Origin: Streptomyces sp. B21-083
GTDB taxonomy: Bacteria; Actinomycetota; Actinomycetes; Streptomycetales; Streptomycetaceae
Direction of reading: 5' to 3'
NCBI RefSeq assembly: GCF_036898825.1
Contig: NZ_JARUND010000001.1
Coordinates: forward strand, 3,968,001 to 4,032,000
Length of the DNA: 64,000 nucleotides
Shown in pieces: positions 42,184 to 50,390 of this stretch. Within the stretch, counting starts at the first letter, position 1; each line of letters starts with the position of its first letter. Below the pieces are notes generated by a model. The model did no database searches. It was not told the origin of the DNA and saw only the letters and a list, made by a program, of their open reading frames with translations. The translations under genes and the position numbers were made by a program.

Positions 42184-45100
42184 CTAGAGCAACCCGTCCC
42201 ACATCTGCTCCAGCAGCACCGACCACCAGCTCTCCGGGGAGCCGAGCGCCGCCGGGTCGAGGGAGGCGAGCTGAACCTGGAAGTCGACGGTCCAGCGGCC
42301 CGCCTGCTCCTGGTTGAGGCCGTGGCGCAGCCGCCACATACGGCCGAGCAGCGCGAGACAGCGCGCGAACTCCGGCAGCCCCGTGTTCACGAACTGCGGC
42401 GGTACGGGCGCTCCGCCCGGCCCCGCCTCCACGGGCACCGCGACGATGTTCGCCGTCCCGTACTGCACGCAGACCGCCCTGCCGAAGTCGCTGCCCATCA
42501 CGAGATACGACCCGGCGTCCGACGCCGGCCGCACCCCACGCTCCTGCGCCAGCTCCGCGAGTGTCGGCACCGGCCGCCCCGGCTGGGCCTGCGCCCAGAA
42601 GAACGGCCCCATGTCGGCGGGCAGCCCGGCGACGACCAGCGTGTGCGCCACGATCGGCGGCACCCCCTGCCGCGACACCGCCGCCTGGTCGAACCGGAAC
42701 ACCCCGGGCCCGAACGCACCGGCCAGCTCCTGCGCGACCCCCTCCGGGGGGATCGGCGGCGCGGGCTGCACCGGCGGAAGCGGCGTACGCACCGGCCCCG
42801 GTCGTGCCGGACCATCCGCCACCTGGTGCAACTCACCCTGGTGCGCGAGGAGTTGGGCCATGCCCTGCTGACGGCTCGCGTGATCGGTGCCGTAGGGCGC
42901 GATGCTCGTGATGCGGGCGTTCGGCCACTGCTCGCGGATCATGCGCGCGCAGTAGGCACCCGGCAGCTCACAGCTCTCCAACTCGGTGTGCAGTTCGAGG
43001 ACCTGATCCGGCGGGATGTTCATCGCCCGCAGCTCGTGGAAGATCTGCCACTCCGGATGCGGCGTCCCCGGCGCGGACCTCCGGATCACCTGCTGCTCGG
43101 ACCCGTCGGGCGCCCGGTAACGAAGAACGGCCTGATAGCCGGGACCGACCGTGGGCTGCCCGGGCGGGGGGTAACCGTACGAGGGGGGCTGAGCGCCGGG
43201 AGGGGCCGCGAGGTTCGGCGCGGGAGGCGGCGGAAACCCGGAGGCGGACGCCGACCGGGGGTGCCCCGCGAAACCGGGCGCCGCCATCCCGGGCACAGGC
43301 GGACCACCCGGCGCGTGCATACCGGGCGGCGGCGTCGCACCGGGGGACACAGGGGGCTGAGGAACGCCGGGAGGCGCGCCAGGGGTGCCAGGGGTTCCAT
43401 GGGTGCCGTGGGCACCCGGGACGCCGGACGAACCGGGGAACCCGGAGCCGCCAGGAAACCCGGGACCACCTTGCGCGCCCGGGGTGGGGTAACCGCCCGG
43501 CGCACCGGGGGCACCCTGCCCGCCCGGCGCGCCCTGAGCACCCGCGAAACCGGGGGCACCCTGCCCGCCAGGCGCGCCATGGCCGCCCGGAGCGCCGGGG
43601 AACCCCGGTGCGTTGGGGGGGCCGGGAGGACCAGGTACACCGACGGCCGGAGGCGGCGGGGGCATGCCGGGACCGGCGACCGGGGGGCCGGCCAGCATGG
43701 TCTCGGCATAGTGCACGGCACCCGGGGTCCCAGGAACACCGGGAGGCTGGGGAGCACCAGGCGCGGACGGTACGCCCGGAGCACCCGGAGCGGACGGAGC
43801 GGACGGTACGCCCGGCGCACCCGTAGGCCGGGCAGCTCCAGGGCTCCCTGGCGCGCCCGGCGGACGGGGCACGTTGGCGGCGCCGCCCTGGGGGTCCGCG
43901 AACATGGTCGCGGCCTGGTGTACACCGTCGGGAGGGGTACCCCCGGGCGAGTGCGCAACGCCGGGCCGGTTCGAGGCACCAGGGGCACCCGGAGCTCCGG
44001 GCGGACCCGGAGGCAACGGAACGCCGGGCGGGTTCGGCGCACCCGGAGGCCGAGGAGCACCGGACACCCCGAGCCGACCGGACCCACCAGGGGCACCCGG
44101 CGCACCCGGAACCTGACCCGCACCCCCGCCCGGAACCCCGGGAGCCGCCGGAGGCTGGGGCGCACCGGCCCCGCCGGTCCCACCCGGACCGGAGAACATC
44201 GTCGCGGCCTGATGAACGCCCCCAGAAGGCGCCCCCGGCCGATTCTGCACGCCCGCGGGATCCGGACCGCCGACCCCGGCAGCCCCGGCAGCCCCTTCGG
44301 CGTCGAGGGCGGAAACGAACTGCGTGGGCGCGTAACCACCGGCGGGGCCGGGCCCCGGCGGAGGAGGAGGCGCAACTCCCGGACGGGCGCCCGGAGTTCC
44401 AGGTGCGCCCGGCGGAGGCGGGGTGCTCGCACCCCGGGCACCGCGCGGCGGCGGGGCCTTGCTGGTCGCCGCGTCGGCGATCTCGCCGGCGTTCGGCGCG
44501 AGCGCCCGCGCCGGAGGGGTGGGCGCACCGGGCGCCCCCTGCGGATACCCGTACCCCGCGGTCTCCGCGAGCCCCGAAGCCGCCGCGGCACCGTTGAGGG
44601 CGTCGCGGTCGTCGTCGCCGAGCGGCGGCGAGAACACGGTCGCCGGCAGGGGCACGGAAAGGTCCTCGCCCGCGTCCACACTCGTCGTGTCGGTCCCCGT
44701 CCAGGGCGTGGCCCCCGGCGGCACCGAGTCCACCGGCCCCCCGCCCGAGGAGGCTCCGGAACCCGACGCCGCCCCACCGCCGGAGGCACCCGCGCCCGAC
44801 CGCCGGTCAGGCTGGATCCCCAGCTTGTCCGCCGCCTCCTGCAACCACTCCGGCGGAGTCAGCAGGAACGACGTCTGGTTCAGGTCGACCCGGGCCGGAG
44901 GCGCCGGTACCGCGTCCTCGACCGAGGCCGCACGGCCGTACTCCTCCTCGTACCGGCGGATCACCTCACCGACCGGCAGGGCTGGCCACAGCGTGGCCTC
45001 GCCGCTGTCCCGGGCCAGGACCAGCCGCTGCGCGCCCCCGTCCGAACGCGGACCCTCCGCGCGGTCCTCCGCCCAGACCACGAACCCGAGCTCGAACTCC

Positions 45101-45189
45101 CGTACCCGCACCTCCCGGTGCTGATACGACGGCACATCCCCGTTGACCCATTCCTCGGCGTGCTCCTGCGCCTGCGCGAACGTCACCAT
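42184..45189 (-). CDS. Imm35/YrhB - Pro/Gly-rich linker - deaminase-like - SUKH-4 fusion
   Basis: 1001 residues. Residues about 1-90 match the Imm35/YrhB immunity fold (FELGFVVWAEDR, RLVLARDSGEATLW). FLLTPPEWLQEAADKLGI follows. Residues about 140-680 are a collagen-like Pro/Gly/Ala-rich linker with recurrent AATMFxxP motifs. Residues about 683-775 look like a nucleic-acid deaminase of the XOO_2897 type: HPE (711-713) and TELESCELPGAYC with Cys 740 and 747 as zinc ligands. Residues about 815-1001 are SUKH-4 (SYLVMGSDFGRAVCVQYG, VNTGLPEFARCLALLGRMW). No signal peptide. Second gene of a leftward pair, seven bases after the WHH-SUKH gene; GGGGAG precedes the ATG. Confidence 0.8.
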   Translation of the reverse strand: MVTFAQAQEHAEEWVNGDVPSYQHREVRVREFELGFVVWAEDRAEGPRSDGGAQRLVLARDSGEATLWPALPVGEVIRRYEEEYGRAASVEDAVPAPPARVDLNQTSFLLTPPEWLQEAADKLGIQPDRRSGAGASGGGAASGSGASSGGGPVDSVPPGATPWTGTDTTSVDAGEDLSVPLPATVFSPPLGDDDRDALNGAAAASGLAETAGYGYPQGAPGAPTPPARALAPNAGEIADAATSKAPPPRGARGASTPPPPGAPGTPGARPGVAPPPPPGPGPAGGYAPTQFVSALDAEGAAGAAGVGGPDPAGVQNRPGAPSGGVHQAATMFSGPGGTGGAGAPQPPAAPGVPGGGAGQVPGAPGAPGGSGRLGVSGAPRPPGAPNPPGVPLPPGPPGAPGAPGASNRPGVAHSPGGTPPDGVHQAATMFADPQGGAANVPRPPGAPGSPGAARPTGAPGVPSAPSAPGAPGVPSAPGAPQPPGVPGTPGAVHYAETMLAGPPVAGPGMPPPPPAVGVPGPPGPPNAPGFPGAPGGHGAPGGQGAPGFAGAQGAPGGQGAPGAPGGYPTPGAQGGPGFPGGSGFPGSSGVPGAHGTHGTPGTPGAPPGVPQPPVSPGATPPPGMHAPGGPPVPGMAAPGFAGHPRSASASGFPPPPAPNLAAPPGAQPPSYGYPPPGQPTVGPGYQAVLRYRAPDGSEQQVIRRSAPGTPHPEWQIFHELRAMNIPPDQVLELHTELESCELPGAYCARMIREQWPNARITSIAPYGTDHASRQQGMAQLLAHQGELHQVADGPARPGPVRTPLPPVQPAPPIPPEGVAQELAGAFGPGVFRFDQAAVSRQGVPPIVAHTLVVAGLPADMGPFFWAQAQPGRPVPTLAELAQERGVRPASDAGSYLVMGSDFGRAVCVQYGTANIVAVPVEAGPGGAPVPPQFVNTGLPEFARCLALLGRMWRLRHGLNQEQAGRWTVDFQVQLASLDPAALGSPESWWSVLLEQMWDGLL

Positions 45190-45196
45190 CGGTCAG

Positions 45197-46216
45197 TCAC
45201 TCCCCCACCGAAGACACCGAAGACGCCGAAGACACCTGGGACGGCACCGGAACCGCACGCGCGAAACCGCCGTCCACCATCAGGTTCGCCACCGTCTCCA
45301 GCTCCGGCGGATTGCCCGCGAGCCGGGACAGGAACTGGTCGAAGTCGTCGCCGCACGGCAGCAGCAGCCGCTCCACCCGGTCGGCCGGCGGCCACGTCGG
45401 ATCGACGTCCCGCGCGTCGTCGTACGCGCAGAACCACACCGACCCGAGCCGCTCACCCTTCACCCGCACAGCCAGCAGACCACCCTGCACGAAACCGACG
45501 CACAGATAGTCCTTCGTCAGATGATCACGCAGACACTTGTTGACGTACACGAGGTCGTTGACCGCCGCCTCGTCCCGCACCGTGAAGAACGGCTGGTCCA
45601 CCAGCAGCCCCAGCTCGGCGTCGAGCGCCGCACCCACCGGCGCGCACCCGCCCGCCGCCTTCAGGAACGACCGGTACGCCCCCGGCAGCCGGTAGCCGAG
45701 GTCCTCCTCGACGCCCTGCACCTGCGACTCGGTCACCGCCACCGCCGACTTCGGCAACGCGAAATGCGCGGGCCGCGTCTCCTGCAGCGGCCGCGTACCG
45801 CGCTTGTGCTGGTCGACGGCCGACGTCGCGATCCCGCCGTGATGCCGCAGCAGCGCCTTCACCTCGACCGGCACGAGCTCCAACCGCCGCCCACCGGGTA
45901 CGTGGTGCCAGGTCCAGCCGTGCGGCGTCGCCACCGCCGGAACCGTGTCCCACAGCTCGTGCCCGGACGCGGCGAGCGCCGCGTTCGCCGACACGTAGTC
46001 CGTCAGCCGCAGTTCGTCGACGCCGAAACCCTCGGGCGGCTCCGCGATCTCCGCCACCGCACGCGCGTAGAGCGAGAAGTCGGGATAACCGCGCTCGTCG
46101 ACCCGCACCCCTCTCGGGTGCCGGGTGGCCCGTACCGGGTCCGGGAAGTGCACGACCTGCCCGGCATAGGCCGCGTTCGGCGGCACGGCTCGCTGCCCGA
46201 GCCGACCTGTCGTCAT
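45197..46216 (-). CDS. WHH-type nuclease domain fused to SUKH (SMI1/KNR4) domain
   Basis: 339 residues. The first half carries the WHH signature of the HNH/EndoVII toxin superfamily: WTWHHVPGGRRLELVPVEVK (W103, H104, H105) and LLRHHGG (H125, H126). The second half is SUKH: VTESQVQGVEEDLGYRLPGAYRSF, VRDEAAVNDLVYVNK and LGSVWFCAYDDARDV. In polymorphic toxin systems these domains are usually separate toxin and immunity proteins. Here they are in one chain with no secretion signal, so the SUKH part may silence the nuclease in cis. First gene of the leftward pair with the deaminase-SUKH-4 gene. The ATG follows GGGGG by nine bases. Confidence 0.82.
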   Translation of the reverse strand: MTTGRLGQRAVPPNAAYAGQVVHFPDPVRATRHPRGVRVDERGYPDFSLYARAVAEIAEPPEGFGVDELRLTDYVSANAALAASGHELWDTVPAVATPHGWTWHHVPGGRRLELVPVEVKALLRHHGGIATSAVDQHKRGTRPLQETRPAHFALPKSAVAVTESQVQGVEEDLGYRLPGAYRSFLKAAGGCAPVGAALDAELGLLVDQPFFTVRDEAAVNDLVYVNKCLRDHLTKDYLCVGFVQGGLLAVRVKGERLGSVWFCAYDDARDVDPTWPPADRVERLLLPCGDDFDQFLSRLAGNPPELETVANLMVDGGFARAVPVPSQVSSASSVSSVGE

Positions 46217-46569
46217 GGCGGTTGCCCCCTGCGGCGTTTAAAAAGGCCTGTACATCAGTACGACCCGTACGTCTGTCACAACACGTCACGTCACATCACC
46301 GCCGTCCCGCCTGTCAGCACATCAGTGCGGACAGCAACCCGGACGGCGCTGCGGATCGCGGCTGCCCGACAGCCTATGCGGTACGCCGACACCGGTCACC
46401 GGCGCCGGTCACCGGCCCCCCGCTTCCGTGACCAGCCGTCACCCTGCCGTGACGGTGCGACGAAGCCCTGGCGTGTCACACCGCCCCAGCTACCGCACCA
46501 GGCGCGCTATTTGGCACTCTGTGTCCGCCGGAGCGTTGTACGGGGGAGACACCGGAGGGGATGACGATC
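46217..46569. other. Divergent promoter region of the toxin/immunity-domain cluster
   Basis: 353 bases between the leftward WHH-SUKH gene and the rightward deaminase gene; no gene is supported. On the minus strand TTGTGACAG and GTACTGAT lie near 46280 and 46255 and could form a weak promoter. CACGTCACGTCACATCACC at about 46284-46302 repeats GTCAC units. On the plus side two ribosome-binding tracts (GGGGGAG and GGAGGG) precede the deaminase start. Confidence 0.4.
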
Positions 46570-47157
46570 ATGAACGCGACACAGACAGGGACTCAGACGG
46601 GAAGGCCGGCAGAACGGCCGACAGACAACCCAGCGAGAACACTCACGCCCGAAATGCCCGGTACGACCGGCAGACCCGGCGGCGACCCACGCGTCGGCTG
46701 GAGCAGCAACGAGACGCCCCGCGTCCCGACCCTCCGCCACCGCCGCGACGGCATACTCCCCACTGTCGCCGCCGCCCTCTCCGTACGCGGCGCCACCCTC
46801 ACCGGCACCGCCGCACGCGCCGACCAGCCACCCGCCCTGCACCCCCTCGTCCAGGACTTCCTGGACACCCTCGCCAGCACCCACCGCGACCGCTCCACCG
46901 GCCGCTGCGCCGAGGCACTCCTCATATCCCGGCAGATCACCCTCGCCGACGAAGCCCGCAGCCGACGCGCCGCCCGCAAACCCATGACCAACGGCGAAGC
47001 CCGCAGAGCACTCAAACAAGCCAAACTCACCGCCCGCCACATCCGCGAGGACGGCGACCCCCTCCACGGCAGCTTCGCCACACCCTGCCGCTCCTGCACA
47101 GCACTCAGCGCCCACTTCGGCGTCCGCATAGTCGACTCGTCGCCCCCCACCGACTGA
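46570..47157 (+). CDS. YwqJ-like deaminase-domain protein
   Basis: 195 residues. After a 110-residue low-complexity N-terminus, the chain shows GRCAEALLISRQ with C-A-E (zinc ligand and catalytic Glu) and ATPCRSCTALSAHFGV with PCxxC (C173, C176), the two halves of the zinc site of YwqJ-type deaminases. Such domains act as nucleic-acid-deaminating toxins in polymorphic systems. No signal peptide or WXG module is visible. The ATG at 46570 is nine bases after GGAGGG; ATG 46561 has no room for a ribosome binding site. Downstream, the SUKH-3 gene would be its immunity partner. Confidence 0.8.
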   Translation: MNATQTGTQTGRPAERPTDNPARTLTPEMPGTTGRPGGDPRVGWSSNETPRVPTLRHRRDGILPTVAAALSVRGATLTGTAARADQPPALHPLVQDFLDTLASTHRDRSTGRCAEALLISRQITLADEARSRRAARKPMTNGEARRALKQAKLTARHIREDGDPLHGSFATPCRSCTALSAHFGVRIVDSSPPTD

Positions 47158-47221
47158 CGCCCCCCACCCCTCCCCAGACCCCCCACCGCACGACGGCGCC
47201 GCACCGGGCACGCGCCGGTCC

Positions 47222-47740
47222 ATGACCTCGACGATCGAACGGCAGATGCACACCGACCGCACCTCCACCACCCGCTTCCCCGTAGCCGTCGACGCCGCGC
47301 TGCGCGCCGCCGGCTGGCAGCCAGGCCGCTGGGACATAAAACAGGCCGAGATCTGGGCCGACGCCCTACGCGGCCACGCCTCCCCCGCCGGCCACCGCCA
47401 CGCGGTCTTCCCCGCCGCCGTCGAAGCCTGGGCCGAGTTCGGCGGCCTGCACATCACACCCCCCGGCCCCGGCCGCCAGGTCGCCCCCACCGCCCTGCAC
47501 CTCGACCCCCTCCACGGCCTCCACATGGCCCGCACCCTCGCCGACCTCGGCCGCGCCCTCGACACCGAGGTCTGCCCCCTCGGCGAGGAACCCGAGACCC
47601 AGACCCTCCTCGCCATCGACACGTCAGGCCGCGTCTACGCCCTCGACCACACCGGAGACTGGTACCTCGGCCACGACCTCGACCAGGCCCTCGCCACCCT
47701 GATCACCGGCCTGGAACCCGCACGCCTGACAGCCCCCTGA
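47222..47740 (+). CDS. SUKH-3 family immunity-type protein
   Basis: 172 residues. The pattern FPAAVEAWAEFGGLHI (about 62-77), preceded by a charged helix and followed by ALHLDPLHGLHMARTL and LGEEPETQTLLAIDTSGRVYAL, fits the SUKH-3 family found as immunity proteins beside deaminase toxins. It is 64 bases downstream of the YwqJ-like gene on the same strand and is probably co-transcribed. It likely binds and neutralises that deaminase (family inference). No strong ribosome binding site; ATG 47246 is an alternative start. The 3' region has a short CCCCGGCA repeat. Confidence 0.78.
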   Translation: MTSTIERQMHTDRTSTTRFPVAVDAALRAAGWQPGRWDIKQAEIWADALRGHASPAGHRHAVFPAAVEAWAEFGGLHITPPGPGRQVAPTALHLDPLHGLHMARTLADLGRALDTEVCPLGEEPETQTLLAIDTSGRVYALDHTGDWYLGHDLDQALATLITGLEPARLTAP

Positions 47741-47750
47741 AACCCACACA

Positions 47751-47782
47751 CCCCGGCACCCCGGCACCCCGGCACCCCGGCA
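47751..47782. repeat. CCCCGGCA x4 tandem repeat
   Basis: Four perfect 8-bp units lie in the convergent gap between the SUKH-3 gene and the sensor kinase. Non-coding; likely slippage-prone. Confidence 0.75.
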
Positions 47783-47822
47783 CCCGCACTGGGCAACACC
47801 GGCAACACCCCAGGCCAAACCA

Positions 47823-49136
47823 CTAGGTCGGGATGACCGCCGACACCCGAAACCCCCCCGCCTCCGTCGACCCGGACACGAACACCCCGCCCAACGCGGC
47901 AACCCGCTCCTTCATCCCGAGCAGACCGTTACCCCCCGACGGAAACCGCACCGAAGAGCCCGACACGGGCTCGGGCGGCGGCTCGTTCTCCACCTGCATC
48001 GCGATCTCGTCACCCCGATGCGCCAGCCGTACGTGCGTCTTCGCACCCGCCGCGTGCTTGTGGACGTTCGTCAACGCCTCCTGCACCACCCGGTACGCCG
48101 TCTGCTCCACCTCCGCGCCGTACAACCGCACCTCCCCCTCGACCGACAGCGCCACCACCATCCCCGCGGCCGCCGACTGCCCGATCAACTCCTCCAACTC
48201 GGACAGACACGGCCCGTCCCCCACACCCTCACCACCCGACGCGGCACGAGACGCGGCCACCGCCGCGGCCACCCCCACCGCCGCCAACGGCACACCCTGC
48301 ACCCGCCGCTCCAAACCCTCCCCCGACCGCAACACCCCGAGCATCTCCCGCAACTCGGTCAACGCCTGCCGCCCCATGTCCCCCACAAGAGCGGCATTCC
48401 GCACAGCCTTCTCAGGATCCTTCCGGGCGATCGCCTGCAGAGCCGCCGCATGCACCACCATCAGACTCACCCGATGCGCCACCACGTCGTGCATCTCACG
48501 GGCGATACGCGTCCGCTCCTCGTTCCGCGCCCACTCCGCCCGCTCCTCGGCCCGCTCCGCCAGCAACTGAAGCTCCCGCTCCAGACTGTCCGCCCGCTCC
48601 CGAAGACTCTCCATCAACCGCCGCCGCGCCCCCACGTACAACCCGAGCAGCAACGGCGGCGCGGTCGCACCCAACGACGTGAGGATGGCGACGATCGGGA
48701 CCAGCCAGTCCCCGATCTTCAGACCCCCGTCCGCCACACCCTGGTGCGACCGCACGAACGTCACGATGAGCGTCCCCACCATCGCCATCCCCGCCAGCGC
48801 CCCGATGATCCGCCGGGGCAGCTCGGAGGCGGCGAGCGTGTACAACCCGACGACGCCCATCAGATAGCCCATCTGGGCCGGCCCGACGGCGATCGACACC
48901 AGCACGACAGCGATCGGCCACCGCCGCCGAAACACCAGCACGGACCCGGCGACAAGCCCGAACAAAATCCCGGCGGACACCGGGATCCCCGCCTCCCGAG
49001 CGAACCGGACGCCCTCCCCGGCGCACTCCACGGCGGACACCGACGCGAGACCCACATCCAGCACCGCACCGCGCCACCTGGTCCACCACCAGGGCCCGGT
49101 CAGGGCCGCGGCGTGCTCATCCCCCGTAGTGGTCAT
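47823..49136 (-). CDS. Orphan NarL/DesK-type sensor histidine kinase
   Basis: 437 residues. About six membrane helices lie within residues 30-180 (FARE...ILFGLVAGSVLVF, VVLVSIAVGPAQM, LAGMAMVGTLIVTFV, LLGLYVGA). A signalling helix leads to the HisKA_3 box RTRIAREMHDVVAHRVSLM with the phosphorylated His. An atypical Ala/Gly-rich spacer precedes the HATPase with TAYRVVQEALTNVHKHA and GGNGLLGMKERVAALGG. It should donate phosphate to a LuxR-type regulator, but none lies next to it. The short extracytoplasmic loops suggest it senses membrane state. The ATG at 49136 is the first internal Met before the TM region. Confidence 0.92.
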   Translation of the reverse strand: MTTTGDEHAAALTGPWWWTRWRGAVLDVGLASVSAVECAGEGVRFAREAGIPVSAGILFGLVAGSVLVFRRRWPIAVVLVSIAVGPAQMGYLMGVVGLYTLAASELPRRIIGALAGMAMVGTLIVTFVRSHQGVADGGLKIGDWLVPIVAILTSLGATAPPLLLGLYVGARRRLMESLRERADSLERELQLLAERAEERAEWARNEERTRIAREMHDVVAHRVSLMVVHAAALQAIARKDPEKAVRNAALVGDMGRQALTELREMLGVLRSGEGLERRVQGVPLAAVGVAAAVAASRAASGGEGVGDGPCLSELEELIGQSAAAGMVVALSVEGEVRLYGAEVEQTAYRVVQEALTNVHKHAAGAKTHVRLAHRGDEIAMQVENEPPPEPVSGSSVRFPSGGNGLLGMKERVAALGGVFVSGSTEAGGFRVSAVIPT

Positions 49137-49315
49137 GCGTCCCAGCCTACGTTCGGGTGCCGCCCATTTTCCGGCGAGTTTCGACGACCGCCCCGCACCA
49201 CGGGACCGCCCGCGACCGCAATCGAACAGAAGCGAAACCCACCAGAATCCCTCGAACTGCTGAACCGCGCACCGTTCGACCCCGGAAGCGACGATTCCGC
49301 CGGGAGGGTTTGCCC

Positions 49316-50173
49316 ATGGAACATGCATGTGGCAAGTACGCCGACTTCGAGACACTGCGGGAGCGGGCGCTGACGTTGCGGCGGGACGGCTACAGCCTTC
49401 GACAGATCCGCGACGAGCTCCAGGTCCACAACAAGGAGACGCTCCAGCGGCTGGTCGAGGGCGAGCCTCCTCCCGAGTGGACGAAGCGGCCACGCGCGAA
49501 GGACGACGTCCGCGAGAGGGCGCGGGAGCTGCGACAGCAGGGCTGGACGTACAACCAGATCCAGGCAGAACTGGGCTGCTCGAAGAGTTCGGTCTCGCTC
49601 TGGGTGCGAGATCTGCCGCATCCGGAGTCCAAGTGCACACCGGAGGAACAGCGGGAGCGGATGAACGCGGGGCTCGCGCGGCTGCAAGCCTCTCGACAGC
49701 AGGAGCGCGAGGCAACGAAGCGAGCAGCAGCGACAGCCGTCGGCAAACTGTCGGATCGCGAGTTGTTCCTTACAGGCGTTGCGCTCTACTGGGCCGAGGG
49801 AACCAAGGACAAGCCACACACCCGCCGCGAGTGCGTGGAGTTCGTCAACAGCGACCCCGGAATGATCAGCGTCTTCCTCGCCTGGCTGGACCTGCTTGAG
49901 GTAAGCCGGGATCGGCTGCACTGCCGCGTCATGATTCACGAGTCCGCGGACGTCGCCGCCGCCGAACACCACTGGGCAGACCTCGTCGGCATCGACAGGT
50001 CAGCTCTCGGCAGGACGATCCTCAAGAAACACAATCCGACGACCGTGCGCAAGAACACGGGAGCCTCCTACCGAGGGTGCCTCGGCATCAGAGTGCGGCA
50101 GGGAGCAGATTTGTACCGTCGCATCGAGGGTGCCTGGTACGGCATAGTAGGGAGTGCCAATTCGGCGACCTGA
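49316..50173 (+). CDS. tRNA-adjacent protein with two HTH motifs and endonuclease-like C-terminus
   Basis: 285 residues. Two similar N-terminal HTH units: RRDGYSLRQIRDELQVHNKETL (about 22-43) and RQQGWTYNQIQAELGCSKSSVSLW (about 77-100). The C-terminal 150 residues (FLTGVALYWAEGTK, ECVEFVNSDPGMISVFLAW, HCRVMIHESADVAAAEHHWADLVG) resemble LAGLIDADG-type homing endonuclease folds, though no canonical motif is present. It ends just before an inverted repeat and tRNA-Gln, a common site for mobile genes. GGGAGGG precedes the ATG by seven bases. I cannot name a family with certainty; a site-specific DNA-binding or mobility role is inferred. Confidence 0.75.
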   Translation: MEHACGKYADFETLRERALTLRRDGYSLRQIRDELQVHNKETLQRLVEGEPPPEWTKRPRAKDDVRERARELRQQGWTYNQIQAELGCSKSSVSLWVRDLPHPESKCTPEEQRERMNAGLARLQASRQQEREATKRAAATAVGKLSDRELFLTGVALYWAEGTKDKPHTRRECVEFVNSDPGMISVFLAWLDLLEVSRDRLHCRVMIHESADVAAAEHHWADLVGIDRSALGRTILKKHNPTTVRKNTGASYRGCLGIRVRQGADLYRRIEGAWYGIVGSANSAT

Positions 50174-50194
50174 CTAAATGTCCGATTTAGTCAG
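50170..50194. terminator. Perfect 10-bp hairpin between the HTH gene and tRNA-Gln
   Basis: CTGACTAAAT (50170-50179) and ATTTAGTCAG (50185-50194) are perfectly complementary with a five-base loop. It starts in the stop codon of the 49316-50173 gene and ends seven bases before the tRNA. AT-rich for this genome. It could end the upstream gene or be a recognition site of its product. Confidence 0.65.
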
Positions 50195-50200
50195 GTTTAG

Positions 50201-50273
50201 TCCCCCGTGGTGTAATTGGTAAGCACTGTGGCTTTTGGTGCCATCTGTCCGGGTTCGAGTCCTGGCGGGGGAG
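50201..50273 (+). tRNA. tRNA-Gln (TTG)
   Basis: Cloverleaf: acceptor stem TCCCCCG/CGGGGGA, discriminator G, T-loop GGTTCGAGTCC, anticodon stem GTGGC/GCCAT around the seven-base loop TTTTGGT, giving anticodon TTG (Gln). No encoded CCA immediately follows (only CA). It lies 117 bases upstream of glmU, the usual Streptomyces position. Confidence 0.95.
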
Positions 50274-50390
50274 CAATGCTCGGTTCGGGCCCTGACTGCT
50301 CAGTCAGGGCCCTTACTCATGTCCCCCACGAAACGCCCCGGTATCCTGCGGATGTCGTCCCGCCCCCCTCCGCAGCCGAAGGGCACACCC

